A DNA stretch of 64,000 bases from Phycicoccus sp. HDW14 (GTDB lineage Bacteria; Actinomycetota; Actinomycetes; Actinomycetales; Dermatophilaceae), in NCBI RefSeq assembly GCF_011383005.1, contig NZ_CP049935.1:1798001-1862000 (forward strand), given 5' to 3'. Numbering within the stretch: position 1 is the first letter of the stretch; every line of letters starts with the position of its first letter. Both the position numbers and the translations under genes were made by a program. The notes under the pieces are model-generated. The model ran no database searches. It had not been told where the DNA came from and was given only the letters and a program-made list of their open reading frames with translations. Shown here piece after piece: positions 47,012 through 55,886 of this stretch.

Positions 47012-48402
47012 TCAGACGTCGGTGGTGCCGAGCAGCAGCCGCACGTCGGCGGCGGTGACGACCGACCCGGTGGCCAGCACGCCGCCCGCGACCCCACCCT
47101 CGTCGGCCAGGCCCGCGGCCCGGTCGAGCGCGTCGGGCAGGTCGTCGACGACGGTGACCCGGTGCTCGCCGAAGACCTCGACGGCGAGGTCCCCGAGCTC
47201 GCGGGCGCGCATCGAGCGCGGCGAGCTGTTGCGGGTGACGACCACCTCGTCGAGTGCCGGCTCGAGGATCTCGAGCATCTCGTTGGCGTCCTTGTCCTTC
47301 ATCACCGCGAGGACGCCGACCAGCCGCACGAAGGTGAAGGCCTCGTCGAGCGCGGTCCGCAGGGCGCGGGCACCCGCCGGGTTGTGCGCGGCGTCGACGA
47401 GCACGGTGGGGCTGCGCCGGACGATCTCGAGGCGCCCCGGCGACTCGACGGCGGCCAGGCCGGCCCGGAGCACGTCGATGTCGAGGGGCTGCTCGCCACC
47501 ACCGACGAAGGCCTCGACGGCGGCCACGGCGACGGCGGCGTTCTGGGCCTGGTGCGCGCCGTGCAGCGGGAGGAACAGGTCGGGGTACTCGCCGGCCAGG
47601 CCGCGCAGCGAGATCTGCTGGCCACCGACGGCGACGTCGTGCGCGGTGACACCGAAGTCGTTGCCCTCGAACACGATCCGTGCGCCGACCTCGGCGGCAC
47701 GCTCGACGAGCACCTCGGCGGCCCCGACGTCGGGCTGCACGGACGAGACGGTGATGGCGTCCGGCTTGATGATGCCCGACTTCTCGCCGGCGATCTCCTC
47801 GGGGTGTCGCCGAGGAAGTAGCGGTGGTCGACGTCGATGGGCGTGATGACCGAGACCGGGGCGTCGACGACGTTCGTGGCGTCCCACGCACCGCCCATCC
47901 CGACCTCGACGACGGCGACGTCGACCGGGAGGTCGGCGAAGGCCGCGTAGGCGACCGCGACGAGCACCTCGAAGTAGGTCATCCGGGGCTCGCCGGCCTC
48001 GGCGGAGCGGGCGTCGACGGAGTCGATGAACGGGATGACGTCGTCGTACGCGGCGAGGAACCGCTCGGCGTCGACCGGACGGCCGCCGACGGCGATCCGC
48101 TCGAGCATCGAGTGCAGGTGCGGGCTCGTGAACCGGCCTGTCTTGAGCCCCATCTCGCGCAGGATCGACTCGATGATGCGCGACGTGCTCGTCTTGCCGT
48201 TGGTGCCCGTGACGTGGACGACGGGGAAGGTGCGTTGCGGCTCGCCGACGAGCTCCATGACCGAGCGGATGCGGTCGAGGGAGGGCTCGAGGTCGTGCTC
48301 GGGGGCGCGGGCGAGGATCGCCTCCTCGACCTCGCGCATCCGCTTGCGGACCTGGAGGGCGTGCGCGGCCTCGCGCTGGGCGGCATCGGGTGCAGGGCTC
48401 AC
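47012..48402 (-). CDS. folC: Folylpolyglutamate synthase/dihydrofolate synthase, one frameshift
   Basis: About 463 residues. Mur-ligase-type ATP site VVHVTGTNGKTSTSRIIESI; folate loop RFTSPHLHSMLERIAVGG; DHRYFLGDTP in one frame joins EEIAGEKSGIIKPDAITVSS in the next after one base in the G run at 47801-47804. The C-terminal ligand domain (SPTVLVDAAHNPAGARALRT) is intact. It adds glutamate to folates. GTG 48402 has GGGAGG upstream; ATG 48420 is alternative. In most relatives folC is next to DUF4233 and ndk; here an export/two-component block sits between them. Confidence 0.92.
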
Positions 48403-48455
48403 CGGCCCATCCTCCCGCATCCGGCGGGCGAGGCGGTGCGCGGCTCCGCCGCCCG

Positions 48456-49256
48456 TCAGGCGGGGCGGCGACCCACCGCGCAGCGCGCGACGGCACCCAG
48501 CGTGAAGGACTCGGTCGGGTGGCCCAGTCGCTCCTCGAGCTCGGTGCGCACGCGGGCCCGGTCGTCGTCGGACAGCGAGAGGCAGTGCGTCCCGGCCGGC
48601 CCGATCCCCGCGAGGAAGCCGCTCCACAGCTCGTCGACGTCGGCGTAGGTGGAGGAGACGGAGAGCGTCGTCTCCTCGACGTCGACCAGCCCGGCGGCGG
48701 TGAACAGCTCGACGATCTCGCCGGCCCGGCCGAAGCGCAGCGTGCGGGCCTCGTCGGGCGCGTCGGGGTCGACGGCCAGCGCCGAGTCCCAGTAGAGCCG
48801 GAGCATCTCCATGCCGTGGGAGAAGTCCCAGACGCAGGCGGCGACGGCGCCCCCGGGGCGGACCGCGCGCCGCATCTCGGAGGCGGCCGCGGCGGCGTCG
48901 GACGTGAAGTGCAGGACGAGCTGGGCCAGGGCGAGGTCGTGGGCGGCGTCGTCGACGGGCAGGTGCTCGGCCCGCCCCACGCGCACGTCGACCCCGGGGT
49001 GGCGGGCCCGGCAGGAGGCGACGAACGGCTCGGAGGGGTCGACGGCGGTCACCGACGGGGCCCCGAGGCGCTCGACGAGGACGCCCGTCAGCGCACCCGG
49101 CCCGCAGCCGACGTCGAGCGCGGTGGCGCCGGGGGCCACCCCGGCGGCGTCGGCGAACTCCGGCGCGAGGGCGCGGGAGTAGCGGCCCATGAACCGGTCG
49201 TAGACCTCACCGGGCCGCTGGAACGACCGGGCCCCTTCGACGGGTGCTGGGTCCAC
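48456..49256 (-). CDS. Class I SAM-dependent methyltransferase
   Basis: 266 residues. SAM-binding motif I ATALDVGCGPGALTGVLVER, acidic loop SVTAVDPSEPFVASCRARHP, motif II GRAEHLPVDDAAHDLALAQL. The N-terminal VYDRFMGRYSRALAPEFADA is typical of the small 'methyltransferase domain' group that acts on unknown small molecules or lipids. GTG start. Same strand as folC, 53 bp upstream of it. Confidence 0.88.
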   Translation of the reverse strand: MDPAPVEGARSFQRPGEVYDRFMGRYSRALAPEFADAAGVAPGATALDVGCGPGALTGVLVERLGAPSVTAVDPSEPFVASCRARHPGVDVRVGRAEHLPVDDAAHDLALAQLVLHFTSDAAAAASEMRRAVRPGGAVAACVWDFSHGMEMLRLYWDSALAVDPDAPDEARTLRFGRAGEIVELFTAAGLVDVEETTLSVSSTYADVDELWSGFLAGIGPAGTHCLSLSDDDRARVRTELEERLGHPTESFTLGAVARCAVGRRPA

Positions 49257-49350
49257 GGCTCCTCCTGGGGCTGCCCGCCCGCCGGGAGTGCGCGCGGTGC
49301 CGCCCGGACGCTACGCCCCTGTCGCGCCCGGCGTCACCCCCTGCGCCGGG

Positions 49351-49794
49351 TCACGTGGGCGGGACGCCACCGAAGTCCTCGGGCGTGAACTCCCGTGGCT
49401 CGACGAGGACCATCCAGTTGCCGGAGTTGTCGCGCATCAGGGCCTCGACCCCGTACGGGCGGTCCTCGGCCTCCTGGAGGAACTCCACCCCCTTGGCCTT
49501 GAGCTCCTCGACGGTGCGCCGGCAGTCGTCGACGTGGAGGCCGACGCCCGGCAGGCCGCCCTCGAGCTGGGCGCGCTGCATCGCGGCGATGAGGTCGTCG
49601 GAGAGGGGCTTGCTGGGGGTCGTGAGGTGGAGGGAGAGCTCGGGCTGCTCGGGGTGGGTCACGGTCACCCAGCGGAAGTCCTCCCCGAGGGTGATGTCGT
49701 CGCCGGGTGCGAAGCCGAGGACGTCGGTGTAGAAGGCGAGGGACTCGTCGAGGTCCTTGACCCAGACGGACACGAGGGAGACGTTGGTGATCAT
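49351..49794 (-). CDS. VOC (glyoxalase-like) protein
   Basis: 147 residues. NVSLVSVWVKDLDESLAFYT and LPGVGLHVDDCRRTVEELKA are the two glyoxalase half-repeats, with YGVEALMRDNSGNWMVLVEP at the end. Likely metal-binding, substrate unknown. It lies 22 bp after the AraC gene on the same strand, a pairing often seen when the regulator controls the VOC gene. Confidence 0.9.
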   Translation of the reverse strand: MITNVSLVSVWVKDLDESLAFYTDVLGFAPGDDITLGEDFRWVTVTHPEQPELSLHLTTPSKPLSDDLIAAMQRAQLEGGLPGVGLHVDDCRRTVEELKAKGVEFLQEAEDRPYGVEALMRDNSGNWMVLVEPREFTPEDFGGVPPT

Positions 49795-49816
49795 GGCTCG
49801 ACGCTACGAGCCCGCC

Positions 49817-50275
49817 TCAGCCGGGTGCTTCTCCCGGATTGCTCGGCTCCGGCGCACCGTCCCGCCGCTCGACGAGCCCGGTCATGAAGACCCAGCAGCC
49901 GGGGATGCGTGGCGCGCCCTGCACGGCGTAGCGGCGCTGGAACGCACTCGGCGTCTCGCCGACGATCTCGCGGAAGCGCGCCGAGAACGACCCGAGGCTG
50001 GAGTACCCCACCGCGTGGCAGACCTCGGTGACCGTGAGGTTCGTCGTCCGCAGGAGGTCCTGGGCCCGCTCGACGCGCCGCTCGCCGAGGTAGGCCACGG
50101 GCGTCGTGCCGTACACGGCCGCGAAGGAGCGGAGGAAGTGGAACTTGCTCAGCCGCGCGGTCGCGGCGAGGAGGTCGAGGTCCAGCTCGTCGGCGAAGTG
50201 CCGGTCGATGCGGTCCCTGGCCCGCCGCAGGTGCACGAGGACGTCGCCGGGGACGCGACGGGCAGGCTCGGACAC
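49817..50275 (-). CDS. AraC-family regulator without a sensor domain
   Basis: 152 residues. The double HTH occupies residues 15-115: LDLLAATARLSKFHFLRSFA and the second TVTEVCHAVGYSSLGSFSAR-FREIVGETP. No ligand domain, so activity may depend on abundance or on another protein. The C-terminal 35 residues are Pro/Gly-rich. It is divergent from the cysteine dioxygenase operon and probably co-transcribed with the VOC gene. Confidence 0.9.
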   Translation of the reverse strand: MSEPARRVPGDVLVHLRRARDRIDRHFADELDLDLLAATARLSKFHFLRSFAAVYGTTPVAYLGERRVERAQDLLRTTNLTVTEVCHAVGYSSLGSFSARFREIVGETPSAFQRRYAVQGAPRIPGCWVFMTGLVERRDGAPEPSNPGEAPG

Positions 50276-50326
50276 CTCCTCACCCTAGGGCGACGGCTGC
50301 GACCGGCCGCACCGTCTCAGAACGTG

Positions 50327-50366
50327 ACGTTATGGTTTGCATAACGTGACGACGTCACTCTAGGGT
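50327..50366 (+). promoter_or_regulatory. cdo operon promoter with two overlapping palindromes
   Basis: Palindrome one: ACGTTATG (50327-50334) and CATAACGT (50340-50347), spacer GTTTG. Palindrome two: GTGACG-A-CGTCAC (50346-50358). They overlap a possible -35 (TTGCAT, 50337-50342) and the stretch before a -10 (TAGGGT, 50361-50366), so a repressor here would block transcription. With TAGGGT as -10 the transcript begins at or beside the GTG of the leader peptide. The regulator is not known; the divergent AraC gene is one candidate. Confidence 0.62.
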
Positions 50367-50372
50367 CGAGAC

Positions 50373-50441
50373 GTGAGCTCGCACCGACCGACCACCCTGC
50401 GCCCGGCCCTGCCGACGGCGCGGTGTCGCTGTCCCCGCTGA
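50373..50441 (+). CDS. 22-residue Cys-codon leader peptide
   Basis: GTG-started reading frame encoding a basic, Pro-rich peptide, SSHRPTTLRPALPTA, then RCRCPR and TGA. Two rare TGT Cys codons lie five and three codons before the stop. Its start is about seven bases after the -10, so it is likely leaderless. Cysteine-rich leaderless peptides are known cysteine-sensing attenuators upstream of sulfur genes in mycobacteria. The next gene is a cysteine dioxygenase, so a role in cysteine-dependent control fits well. No clear terminator hairpin was recognised in 50442-50529. Confidence 0.6.
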   Translation: MSSHRPTTLRPALPTARCRCPR

Positions 50442-50529
50442 CCGCTCCCCGCGTCGCCCCCTCCGCCCGGCCCTCCACGGCCCGTGGCCACCCCATGCAC
50501 CCGGCTCGCCCTCCCGAAGGACCCCTCCC

Positions 50530-51021
50530 ATGAGCGTCATCGCCCGACCGACCACCCGCCCCCGCACCACCTCCCCCACGACCAGCCCGCTCGGCACGGC
50601 CCGCCGGCTCGCCGCCGACGACACCCTGTGGCGCCCGCACCTCGACTTCGACCCGGTCAGCCGCTACTACCGGCGGCTCATCGCCGGTGGGGACCACGAG
50701 GCGTGGCTGCTCACCTGGCTGCCCGGCCAGGGCACCCCGTGGCACGACCACGGCGGCAGCGCCGGCGCCTTCGTCGTGCTCCAGGGCGCGCTCGTCGAGC
50801 GCACCGCGCGCCACGGGGTGGTCCGCGGCACCCGGCGCATCCACGCCCGTGGCGCCTCGCACGCCTTCGGTCCCGACTACGTCCACCGCGTCACGAACGA
50901 GGGCACCGACCCGGCGGTCTCGCTGCACGTCTACGCGCCGAGGCTCGCCGTGATGACCGACTACGAGGACCGCGACGGGGTGCTCGAGGCCATCGCGACC
51001 CGCACTGCGGCACAGTGGTGA
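50530..51021 (+). CDS. Cysteine dioxygenase-type cupin
   Basis: 163 residues. The iron ligands are in TPWHDHGGSAGAFVVLQGAL (HxH) and the third His near DYVHRVTNEG; the CDO pattern of a Gly-rich loop after HDH and a later YVHRVTN is present. Oxidises cysteine (or mercaptopropionate) to the sulfinate. The first 30 residues are a Pro/Thr-rich tail. ATG 50530; its stop overlaps the rhodanese GTG. A Cys-codon leader peptide precedes it. Confidence 0.85.
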   Translation: MSVIARPTTRPRTTSPTTSPLGTARRLAADDTLWRPHLDFDPVSRYYRRLIAGGDHEAWLLTWLPGQGTPWHDHGGSAGAFVVLQGALVERTARHGVVRGTRRIHARGASHAFGPDYVHRVTNEGTDPAVSLHVYAPRLAVMTDYEDRDGVLEAIATRTAAQW

Positions 51022-51407
51022 CCGTGACCACGAGCCGCATCGACCTCCTCCTGTCCGCTGCGCGGGCCCGTCTCGAGCGCCTCACACCGCAGCAGGCGGC
51101 CGACGAGGTCCGTTCCGCGGGAGCCGTGCTCGTCGACATCCGCCCCGCCGCCCAGCGCGCGGCCGAGGGCGAGGTCGAGGGCGCGCTGGTCGTGGAGCGC
51201 AACGTCCTCGAGTGGCGCTTCGACCCGACGAGCGACGCCGCCCTGCCGATGGCCGACGACGACCTGCGCGTCCTCGTCCTCTGCCAGGAGGGCTACACCT
51301 CCTCGCTGGCGGCCGCCGCGCTCCTCGACGTCGGGGTGCGGCGCGCCACCGACGTCGAGGGCGGCTTCGCGGCGTGGCGGGCGGCGGGCCTGCCGACCAC
51401 GACCTGA
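51018..51407 (+). CDS. Rhodanese-like sulfurtransferase
   Basis: 129 residues, single rhodanese domain. The active-site loop is VLVLCQEGYTSSLAAAALLD, with the nucleophilic Cys; ADEVRSAGAVLVDIRPAAQR and ATDVEGGFAAWRAAGLP are usual flanks. It carries persulfide sulfur, a natural partner for cysteine breakdown by the adjacent dioxygenase. Start GTG 51018 overlaps the dioxygenase stop (GTG 51024 also possible). Confidence 0.9.
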   Translation: MTVTTSRIDLLLSAARARLERLTPQQAADEVRSAGAVLVDIRPAAQRAAEGEVEGALVVERNVLEWRFDPTSDAALPMADDDLRVLVLCQEGYTSSLAAAALLDVGVRRATDVEGGFAAWRAAGLPTTT

Positions 51408-51426
51408 CCGGCGCTCTCCTCGCCGG

Positions 51427-51472
51427 GTCGAGTGCGGAAGTGGTCGCCCGGGCGACCACTTCCGCACTCGAC
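51427..51472. terminator. Perfect 46-bp palindrome, bidirectional terminator
   Basis: The 46 bases are fully self-complementary with no spacer: the left arm starts GTCGAGTGCGGAAGTGGTC, the centre is GCCCGGGC and the right arm is the exact reverse complement. It sits between the converging rhodanese and GNAT genes and can form an identical hairpin on either strand. A zero-loop palindrome of this length is unusual for a terminator. Confidence 0.7.
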
Positions 51473-51487
51473 TCCAGGGGATGGGGT

Positions 51488-52053
51488 TCAGGGACGGACG
51501 GCGGCGAGCAGGACCATGTCGCACCAGCGCTCCCCGATGAGGTGGTGGCCGGCCAGGAGGCCCTCCCGCTCGTAGCCGCACCGTTCGGCAACGCGGAGGG
51601 AGGCGGCGTTCCACGGCTCGACGTACAGCTCCACCCGGTGCGCGACCTCGGGGTCCACGCGAACCCGGTGAGGGCCGTGAGCGCGTCGGTGGCCAGTCCC
51701 CGACCACGCCGGGACGGCGCCACGGTGTAGCCCGCCCGGAAGCGCCCGTGCCGGAGGTCGTCGACCCACAGCCCGGCGGTGCCGACCGCTGCGTCGTGGT
51801 CGGCCAGGGCCACGCAGAAGCTGAAGCCGAGACCCTCGGCGAGCCGCCCGTGCTGCCGCGCGATGTACGCCAGCGCCGCCTCCTCGTCGGCGCCGGCCGG
51901 CAGCGTGGAGATCCGTGGCACGTAGGGGTCGGTCGCGAGGTCCAGGACCATCGACAGGTCCGCGTCCCGGAAGGCGCGCAGCCGCACCCGACCGGCGGCC
52001 GGCGGCACCGCGGGCCACGTCAGCCCGCTGGTGCCGCCGCCCGGGTGGCTCAC
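51488..52053 (-). CDS. GNAT acetyltransferase (RimJ-like), one frameshift
   Basis: About 189 residues. [20 protein letters not shown], the acetyl-CoA loop [20 protein letters not shown] and, in the second frame, [20 protein letters not shown] and [20 protein letters not shown] give a complete RimJ/RimL-type GNAT. One base added in the G run at 51650-51653 joins ALTGFAWT to [11 protein letters not shown] start overlaps the ileS stop by four bases, so it follows ileS in one message. Acceptor unknown. Confidence 0.85.
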
Positions 52054-55000
52054 CGGCGGGTGACCCGCACGTGCGCCTTGTGGCCGTCGCCGACCGTGAC
52101 GACGGTGACCCGCTCGCCGTCGGGGGCCATGAGCGCCGTGACCTCGGTGGCGAGCGTCTCGCCGGCCAGGAGCCCGCGGTGCGCCTCGACCGCCGCCTCG
52201 ACCTCGACGTCACCGGAGACCTCGAGGAGGATCCGGTCCGAGACGTCGAGGTCGGCGTCCTTGCGTGCCTGCTGGACCGCGCGGACGAGGTCGCGGGCGA
52301 TGCCCTCGCGGGCCAGCTCGGGCGTGACCTCGGTGTCGAGCACGACGAACCCGCCGCCGGGCAGCATCGCGGTGGCGAGGGAGCCACCGGAGCCGCCCTC
52401 GACGACCGTCTCGAGCGCGTACTCGCCCTCGACCAGGGCCAGCCCGCCGCTCGTCACGGTGCCGTCGTCGGCCACCGACCAGTCGCCGGACTTCGAGCCC
52501 TTGATGGCCGTCTGCACGTCGCGCCCGAGCCTCGGGCCGGCCGTGCGGGCGTTGACGGTGAGCCGCTGGCTGATGCCGAAGTCCGAGCCGTGGGCGTCGG
52601 CGACGTCGAGGACCCTGACGTCCTTGACGTTGAGCTCGTCGCGCACGATGCCCGTGAACGGCTCGACGCCGGCCGGGTCGGCGGTGACGACGGTGAGCTC
52701 GCGCAGCGGCAGGCGCACCCGCAGGCCCTCGGCCTTGCGGAGCGACGAGCCGGTGGAGCAGACCGCGCGCACCTGGTCCATCGCGGCGACCAGGGCGTCG
52801 TCGGCCGGGAGGTCGTCGGCGGAGGGCCAGTCAGCGAGGTGCACGGAGCGGCCGCCGGTGAGGCCCCGCCAGACCTCCTCGGTGAGCAGCGGCAGCAGCG
52901 GTGCCGCCAGGCGGGTCAGCACCTCGAGCGCCGTGTAGAGCGTGTCGAACGCGCCCCGTGCAGCCGACGAGTCACCGGACCCGGTGTCCCAGAACCGCTC
53001 CCGCGACCGACGGATGTACCAGTTGGTCATGCCGTCGACGAAGCCGCGCACCGACTCGCACGCACCCGGCACGTCGTAGGCGTCCATCTGCGCCGTGACG
53101 GTGCCGACGAGGTCGTGCAGCTTGGCGAGCAGGTAGCGGTCGAGCGGGTCGGTGGACGCGGTGGACCACTGCGCCTCGTACCCCACCCCGTCGTCGGCCG
53201 CGTTGGCGTACAGCGAGAAGAAGTACCAGCAGTTCCAGAGCGGCAGGATGACCTGGCGCACGCCCTCGCGGATGCCCTCCTCGGTGACGACGAGGTTGCC
53301 GCCGCGCAGGATCGGGCTGGCCATGAGGAACCAGCGCATCGCGTCGGCACCGTCGCGGTCGAACACCTCGCGCACGTCGGGGTAGTTGCGCAGCGACTTG
53401 CTCATCTTCTGGCCGTCGTTGCCGAGGACGATGCCGTGGCTCATGCAGTTCTCGAACGCCGGCCGGTCGAAGATGGCCGTCGCGAGGATGTGCAGCGTGT
53501 AGAACCAGCCGCGCGTCTGGCCGATGTACTCGACGATGAAGTCCGCCGGGAAGTGCGCGTCCTCGCTCTCGGTGCCGCCGAACCAGTCGGCGTTCTCGAA
53601 CGGGTAGTGCACCTGGGCGTACGACATCGAGCCGGAGTCGAACCAGACGTCGAGGACGTCGGTGACCCGGCGCATCGTCGAGCGGCCCGTGGGGTCGTCG
53701 GGGTTGGGGCGGGTCAGCTCGTCGACGAAGGGCCGGTGCAGGTCGGGGTTGCCGTCCCGGTCGCGCGGGAGGTCGCCGAAGTCGGCCTCCATCTGCTCGA
53801 ACGAGCCGTAGACGTCGATGCGCGGGTACGCCGGGTCGTCTGACTTCCACACGGGGACCGGGCTGCCCCAGAACCGATTCCGCGTGATGGACCAGTCGCG
53901 GGCATTCTCGAGCCACTTGCCGAACTGGCCGTCCTTGACGTGCTCGGGGACCCAGGTGATCTGCTGGTTCAGCTCGCTCATCCGGTCCTTGAACGCGGTG
54001 ACCTCGACGAACCAGGACTCGACGCCCTTGTAGATGAGGGGCTCGCGGCACCGCCAGCAGTGCGGGTAGCTGTGGTCGTAGGACTCGCGGCGCAGCAGCA
54101 CCGTGCCGGGCGACACGGAGCCGGTCGGGCCCTCGCCGCGGGTGGCCGCGCGGAGGTGGTCGATGACGAGCGCGTTGGCGTCGAAGACCTGGACGCCCTC
54201 GTAGTCGGCGACCGGTGCGGTGAAGCGGCCGTCCTTGCCGACCGGCATGACCGCCTCGATGCCCTCGCGGTCGGTGACCTCCTTGTCGACCTCACCGAAG
54301 GCGCCGGCGGTGTGGACGACGCCGGTGCCGTCGGTAGTGGTGACGGCGTCGTCGGCGGCGACGATGCGGAAGGCGTTCGGGTGGCCGGCGTAGTACGTGA
54401 ACGGCGGCGTGTAGGCGCGGCCGACGAGGTCGGCGCCCTTGTACCGGCCGACGACCGTGAACTCGCCCTCGGCGGAGGCCAGCTCGCGCGCGTAGGCCTG
54501 CAGGCGGGCGTCGGCGAGGACGTACCGCGCGGTCGTCTCGGTACCGGGCACGGGCGCCTCGACGACGACGTAGTCGATGTCGGAGCCGACCATCGCCGCG
54601 AGGTTGCTCGGCAGGGTCCACGGCGTCGTCGTCCACACGAGGAGGTGTGCGCCGTCGAGCACGGGGTCGGTGCCGGCGTCGTCGAGGAGGTAGCCGACCG
54701 TGACGGAGGGGTCCTGCCGGTTCTGGTAGACCTCGTCGTCCATCCGCAGCTCGTGGTTCGACAGCGGCGTCTCGTCGTTCCAGCAGTACGGGAGGACGCG
54801 GAACCCCTCGTAGACGTACCCCTTGTCGTACAACGACTTGAAGGCCCAGATGACCGACTCCATGTAGTCGGCGTTCATCGTGCGGTAGTCGTTGTCGAAG
54901 TCGACCCAGCGGGCCTGGCGGGTGACGTACTCGCGCCACTCCCCCGTGTACTTCATCACCGAGTCGCGGCAGGCGGCGTTGAACTTCTCGATGCCGAGCT

Positions 55001-55382
55001 CGAGGATCTCGTCGGTGGTCTTGATCCCGTTGAGCCGCATCGCCTCCAGCTCGGCGGGCAGGCCGTGGGTGTCCCAGCCGAAGCGTCGCTCGACCCGCCG
55101 CCCGCGCATCGTCTGGTAGCGCGGCACGACGTCCTTGACGTAGCCGGTCAGCAGGTGGCCGTAGTGCGGCAGGCCGTTCGCGAAGGGCGGACCGTCGTAG
55201 AAGACGAACTCGTTCTCGCCGCGCGCTCCGGGGTCGCGCTGCTCGACCGAGGCGCGGAAGGTGTCGTCGGCGGCCCAGTGGGCGAGCACCGCCTCCTCCA
55301 CCTCGGGGAAGCGCGGGCTCGCGGGGACGCCGAAGGACTCACCGGTGTGGTCGCCGGTGGTGGACACCCTGGGGTAGGTCAT
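52050..55382 (-). CDS. ileS: Isoleucyl-tRNA synthetase, eukaryotic-like (IleRS2) type
   Basis: 1110 residues. The ATP motifs are [20 protein letters not shown] (HxGH form) and [20 protein letters not shown] (KMSKS). [10 protein letters not shown] and the long C-terminal domain match the IleRS2 class, which is typical of actinomycetes and tends to resist mupirocin; the class call is by motif and length. No CxxC zinc ribbon was seen at the very C-terminus. ATG 55382 with AGGAG ten bases upstream. A T-box leader precedes it. Confidence 0.96.
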   Translation of the reverse strand: MTYPRVSTTGDHTGESFGVPASPRFPEVEEAVLAHWAADDTFRASVEQRDPGARGENEFVFYDGPPFANGLPHYGHLLTGYVKDVVPRYQTMRGRRVERRFGWDTHGLPAELEAMRLNGIKTTDEILELGIEKFNAACRDSVMKYTGEWREYVTRQARWVDFDNDYRTMNADYMESVIWAFKSLYDKGYVYEGFRVLPYCWNDETPLSNHELRMDDEVYQNRQDPSVTVGYLLDDAGTDPVLDGAHLLVWTTTPWTLPSNLAAMVGSDIDYVVVEAPVPGTETTARYVLADARLQAYARELASAEGEFTVVGRYKGADLVGRAYTPPFTYYAGHPNAFRIVAADDAVTTTDGTGVVHTAGAFGEVDKEVTDREGIEAVMPVGKDGRFTAPVADYEGVQVFDANALVIDHLRAATRGEGPTGSVSPGTVLLRRESYDHSYPHCWRCREPLIYKGVESWFVEVTAFKDRMSELNQQITWVPEHVKDGQFGKWLENARDWSITRNRFWGSPVPVWKSDDPAYPRIDVYGSFEQMEADFGDLPRDRDGNPDLHRPFVDELTRPNPDDPTGRSTMRRVTDVLDVWFDSGSMSYAQVHYPFENADWFGGTESEDAHFPADFIVEYIGQTRGWFYTLHILATAIFDRPAFENCMSHGIVLGNDGQKMSKSLRNYPDVREVFDRDGADAMRWFLMASPILRGGNLVVTEEGIREGVRQVILPLWNCWYFFSLYANAADDGVGYEAQWSTASTDPLDRYLLAKLHDLVGTVTAQMDAYDVPGACESVRGFVDGMTNWYIRRSRERFWDTGSGDSSAARGAFDTLYTALEVLTRLAAPLLPLLTEEVWRGLTGGRSVHLADWPSADDLPADDALVAAMDQVRAVCSTGSSLRKAEGLRVRLPLRELTVVTADPAGVEPFTGIVRDELNVKDVRVLDVADAHGSDFGISQRLTVNARTAGPRLGRDVQTAIKGSKSGDWSVADDGTVTSGGLALVEGEYALETVVEGGSGGSLATAMLPGGGFVVLDTEVTPELAREGIARDLVRAVQQARKDADLDVSDRILLEVSGDVEVEAAVEAHRGLLAGETLATEVTALMAPDGERVTVVTVGDGHKAHVRVTRR

Positions 55383-55600
55383 GACGGTGCTGCTCCTGCG
55401 GGTCGTCGACTCGTGCTCTGCCGAGGACGACGGGCTCCGGCTCGTGACCGGTGACCACCGCGGTACCACCTCGCTTGCCGCCCGGGGGCGACCGCTCTTG
55501 CACCAGGTCGTGACGTGACCCCGACGTCCGGGTCTAGTGAGGACGCACGCGTCCCGTTCTTCCGGAGGCTCACCGCTGATGACGGCTCGAGCGCCTGTGC
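55383..55600 (-). promoter_or_regulatory. ileS T-box riboswitch (translational type)
   Basis: On the minus strand the hallmark T-box is AGCGAGGTGGTACCGCGGT (around 55458-55475), the tRNA acceptor-binding bulge of T-box leaders. A candidate -10 TAGACT (55606-55611) puts the RNA start near 55599. An AUC triplet (GAT at 55578-55580 on the plus strand) lies upstream of that start, so it cannot be the Ile specifier unless transcription begins further upstream; the specifier is not settled. Actinobacterial ileS T-boxes usually control ribosome access, which fits the AGGAG lying in the distal part of this leader. Confidence 0.88.
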
Positions 55601-55629
55601 CCGGGAGTCTACCGGCGGTGAGTGCGTGG

Positions 55630-55658
55630 TTCCGACCGAGTTCCCGAGCAGGTAGCAT
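55630..55658 (+). promoter_or_regulatory. Promoter of the B12 operon
   Basis: TTCCGA (55630-55635) and TAGCAT (55653-55658) with a 17-bp spacer, giving a start near 55665 immediately before the cobalamin riboswitch. Read on the other strand, the same stretch supplies a weak -35 for the ileS promoter, so the region is a bidirectional promoter. Confidence 0.45.
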
Positions 55659-55664
55659 CGCGGT

Positions 55665-55886
55665 CGTCGCCCCCGGAGGGCGGCACCCACACGCACCTGT
55701 CTGGGGGAAGCCGGTCGAAGTCCGGCGCTGTCCCGCAGCCGTAGGTCACCCGCGAGGGTGGCGAGTCGGAATGCCCATCAGGCGCGAGCGGCTCCATCAA
55801 CCCGTCGAGGAACGCGGGGCGGAGCCCGAGTGCCGGGGTTCCCCGGTGGTTCGGGCATTCGACCCGAACCGCTCAAGGAAGGCCCC
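55665..55886 (+). promoter_or_regulatory. Cobalamin riboswitch
   Basis: The conserved core is clear: GGGGGAAGCCGGTCGAAG and TCCGGCGCTGTCCCGCAGCC (55703-55740), followed by GCGAGTCGGAATGCCC (55761-55776), the B12-box-type segment. Before the gene is a perfect hairpin (GGTTCGGG 55848-55855, CCCGAACC 55863-55870) right upstream of the ribosome-binding site AAGGAAGG. Cobalamin binding probably changes access to that site, so the operon should be on when B12 is scarce. Confidence 0.93.
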
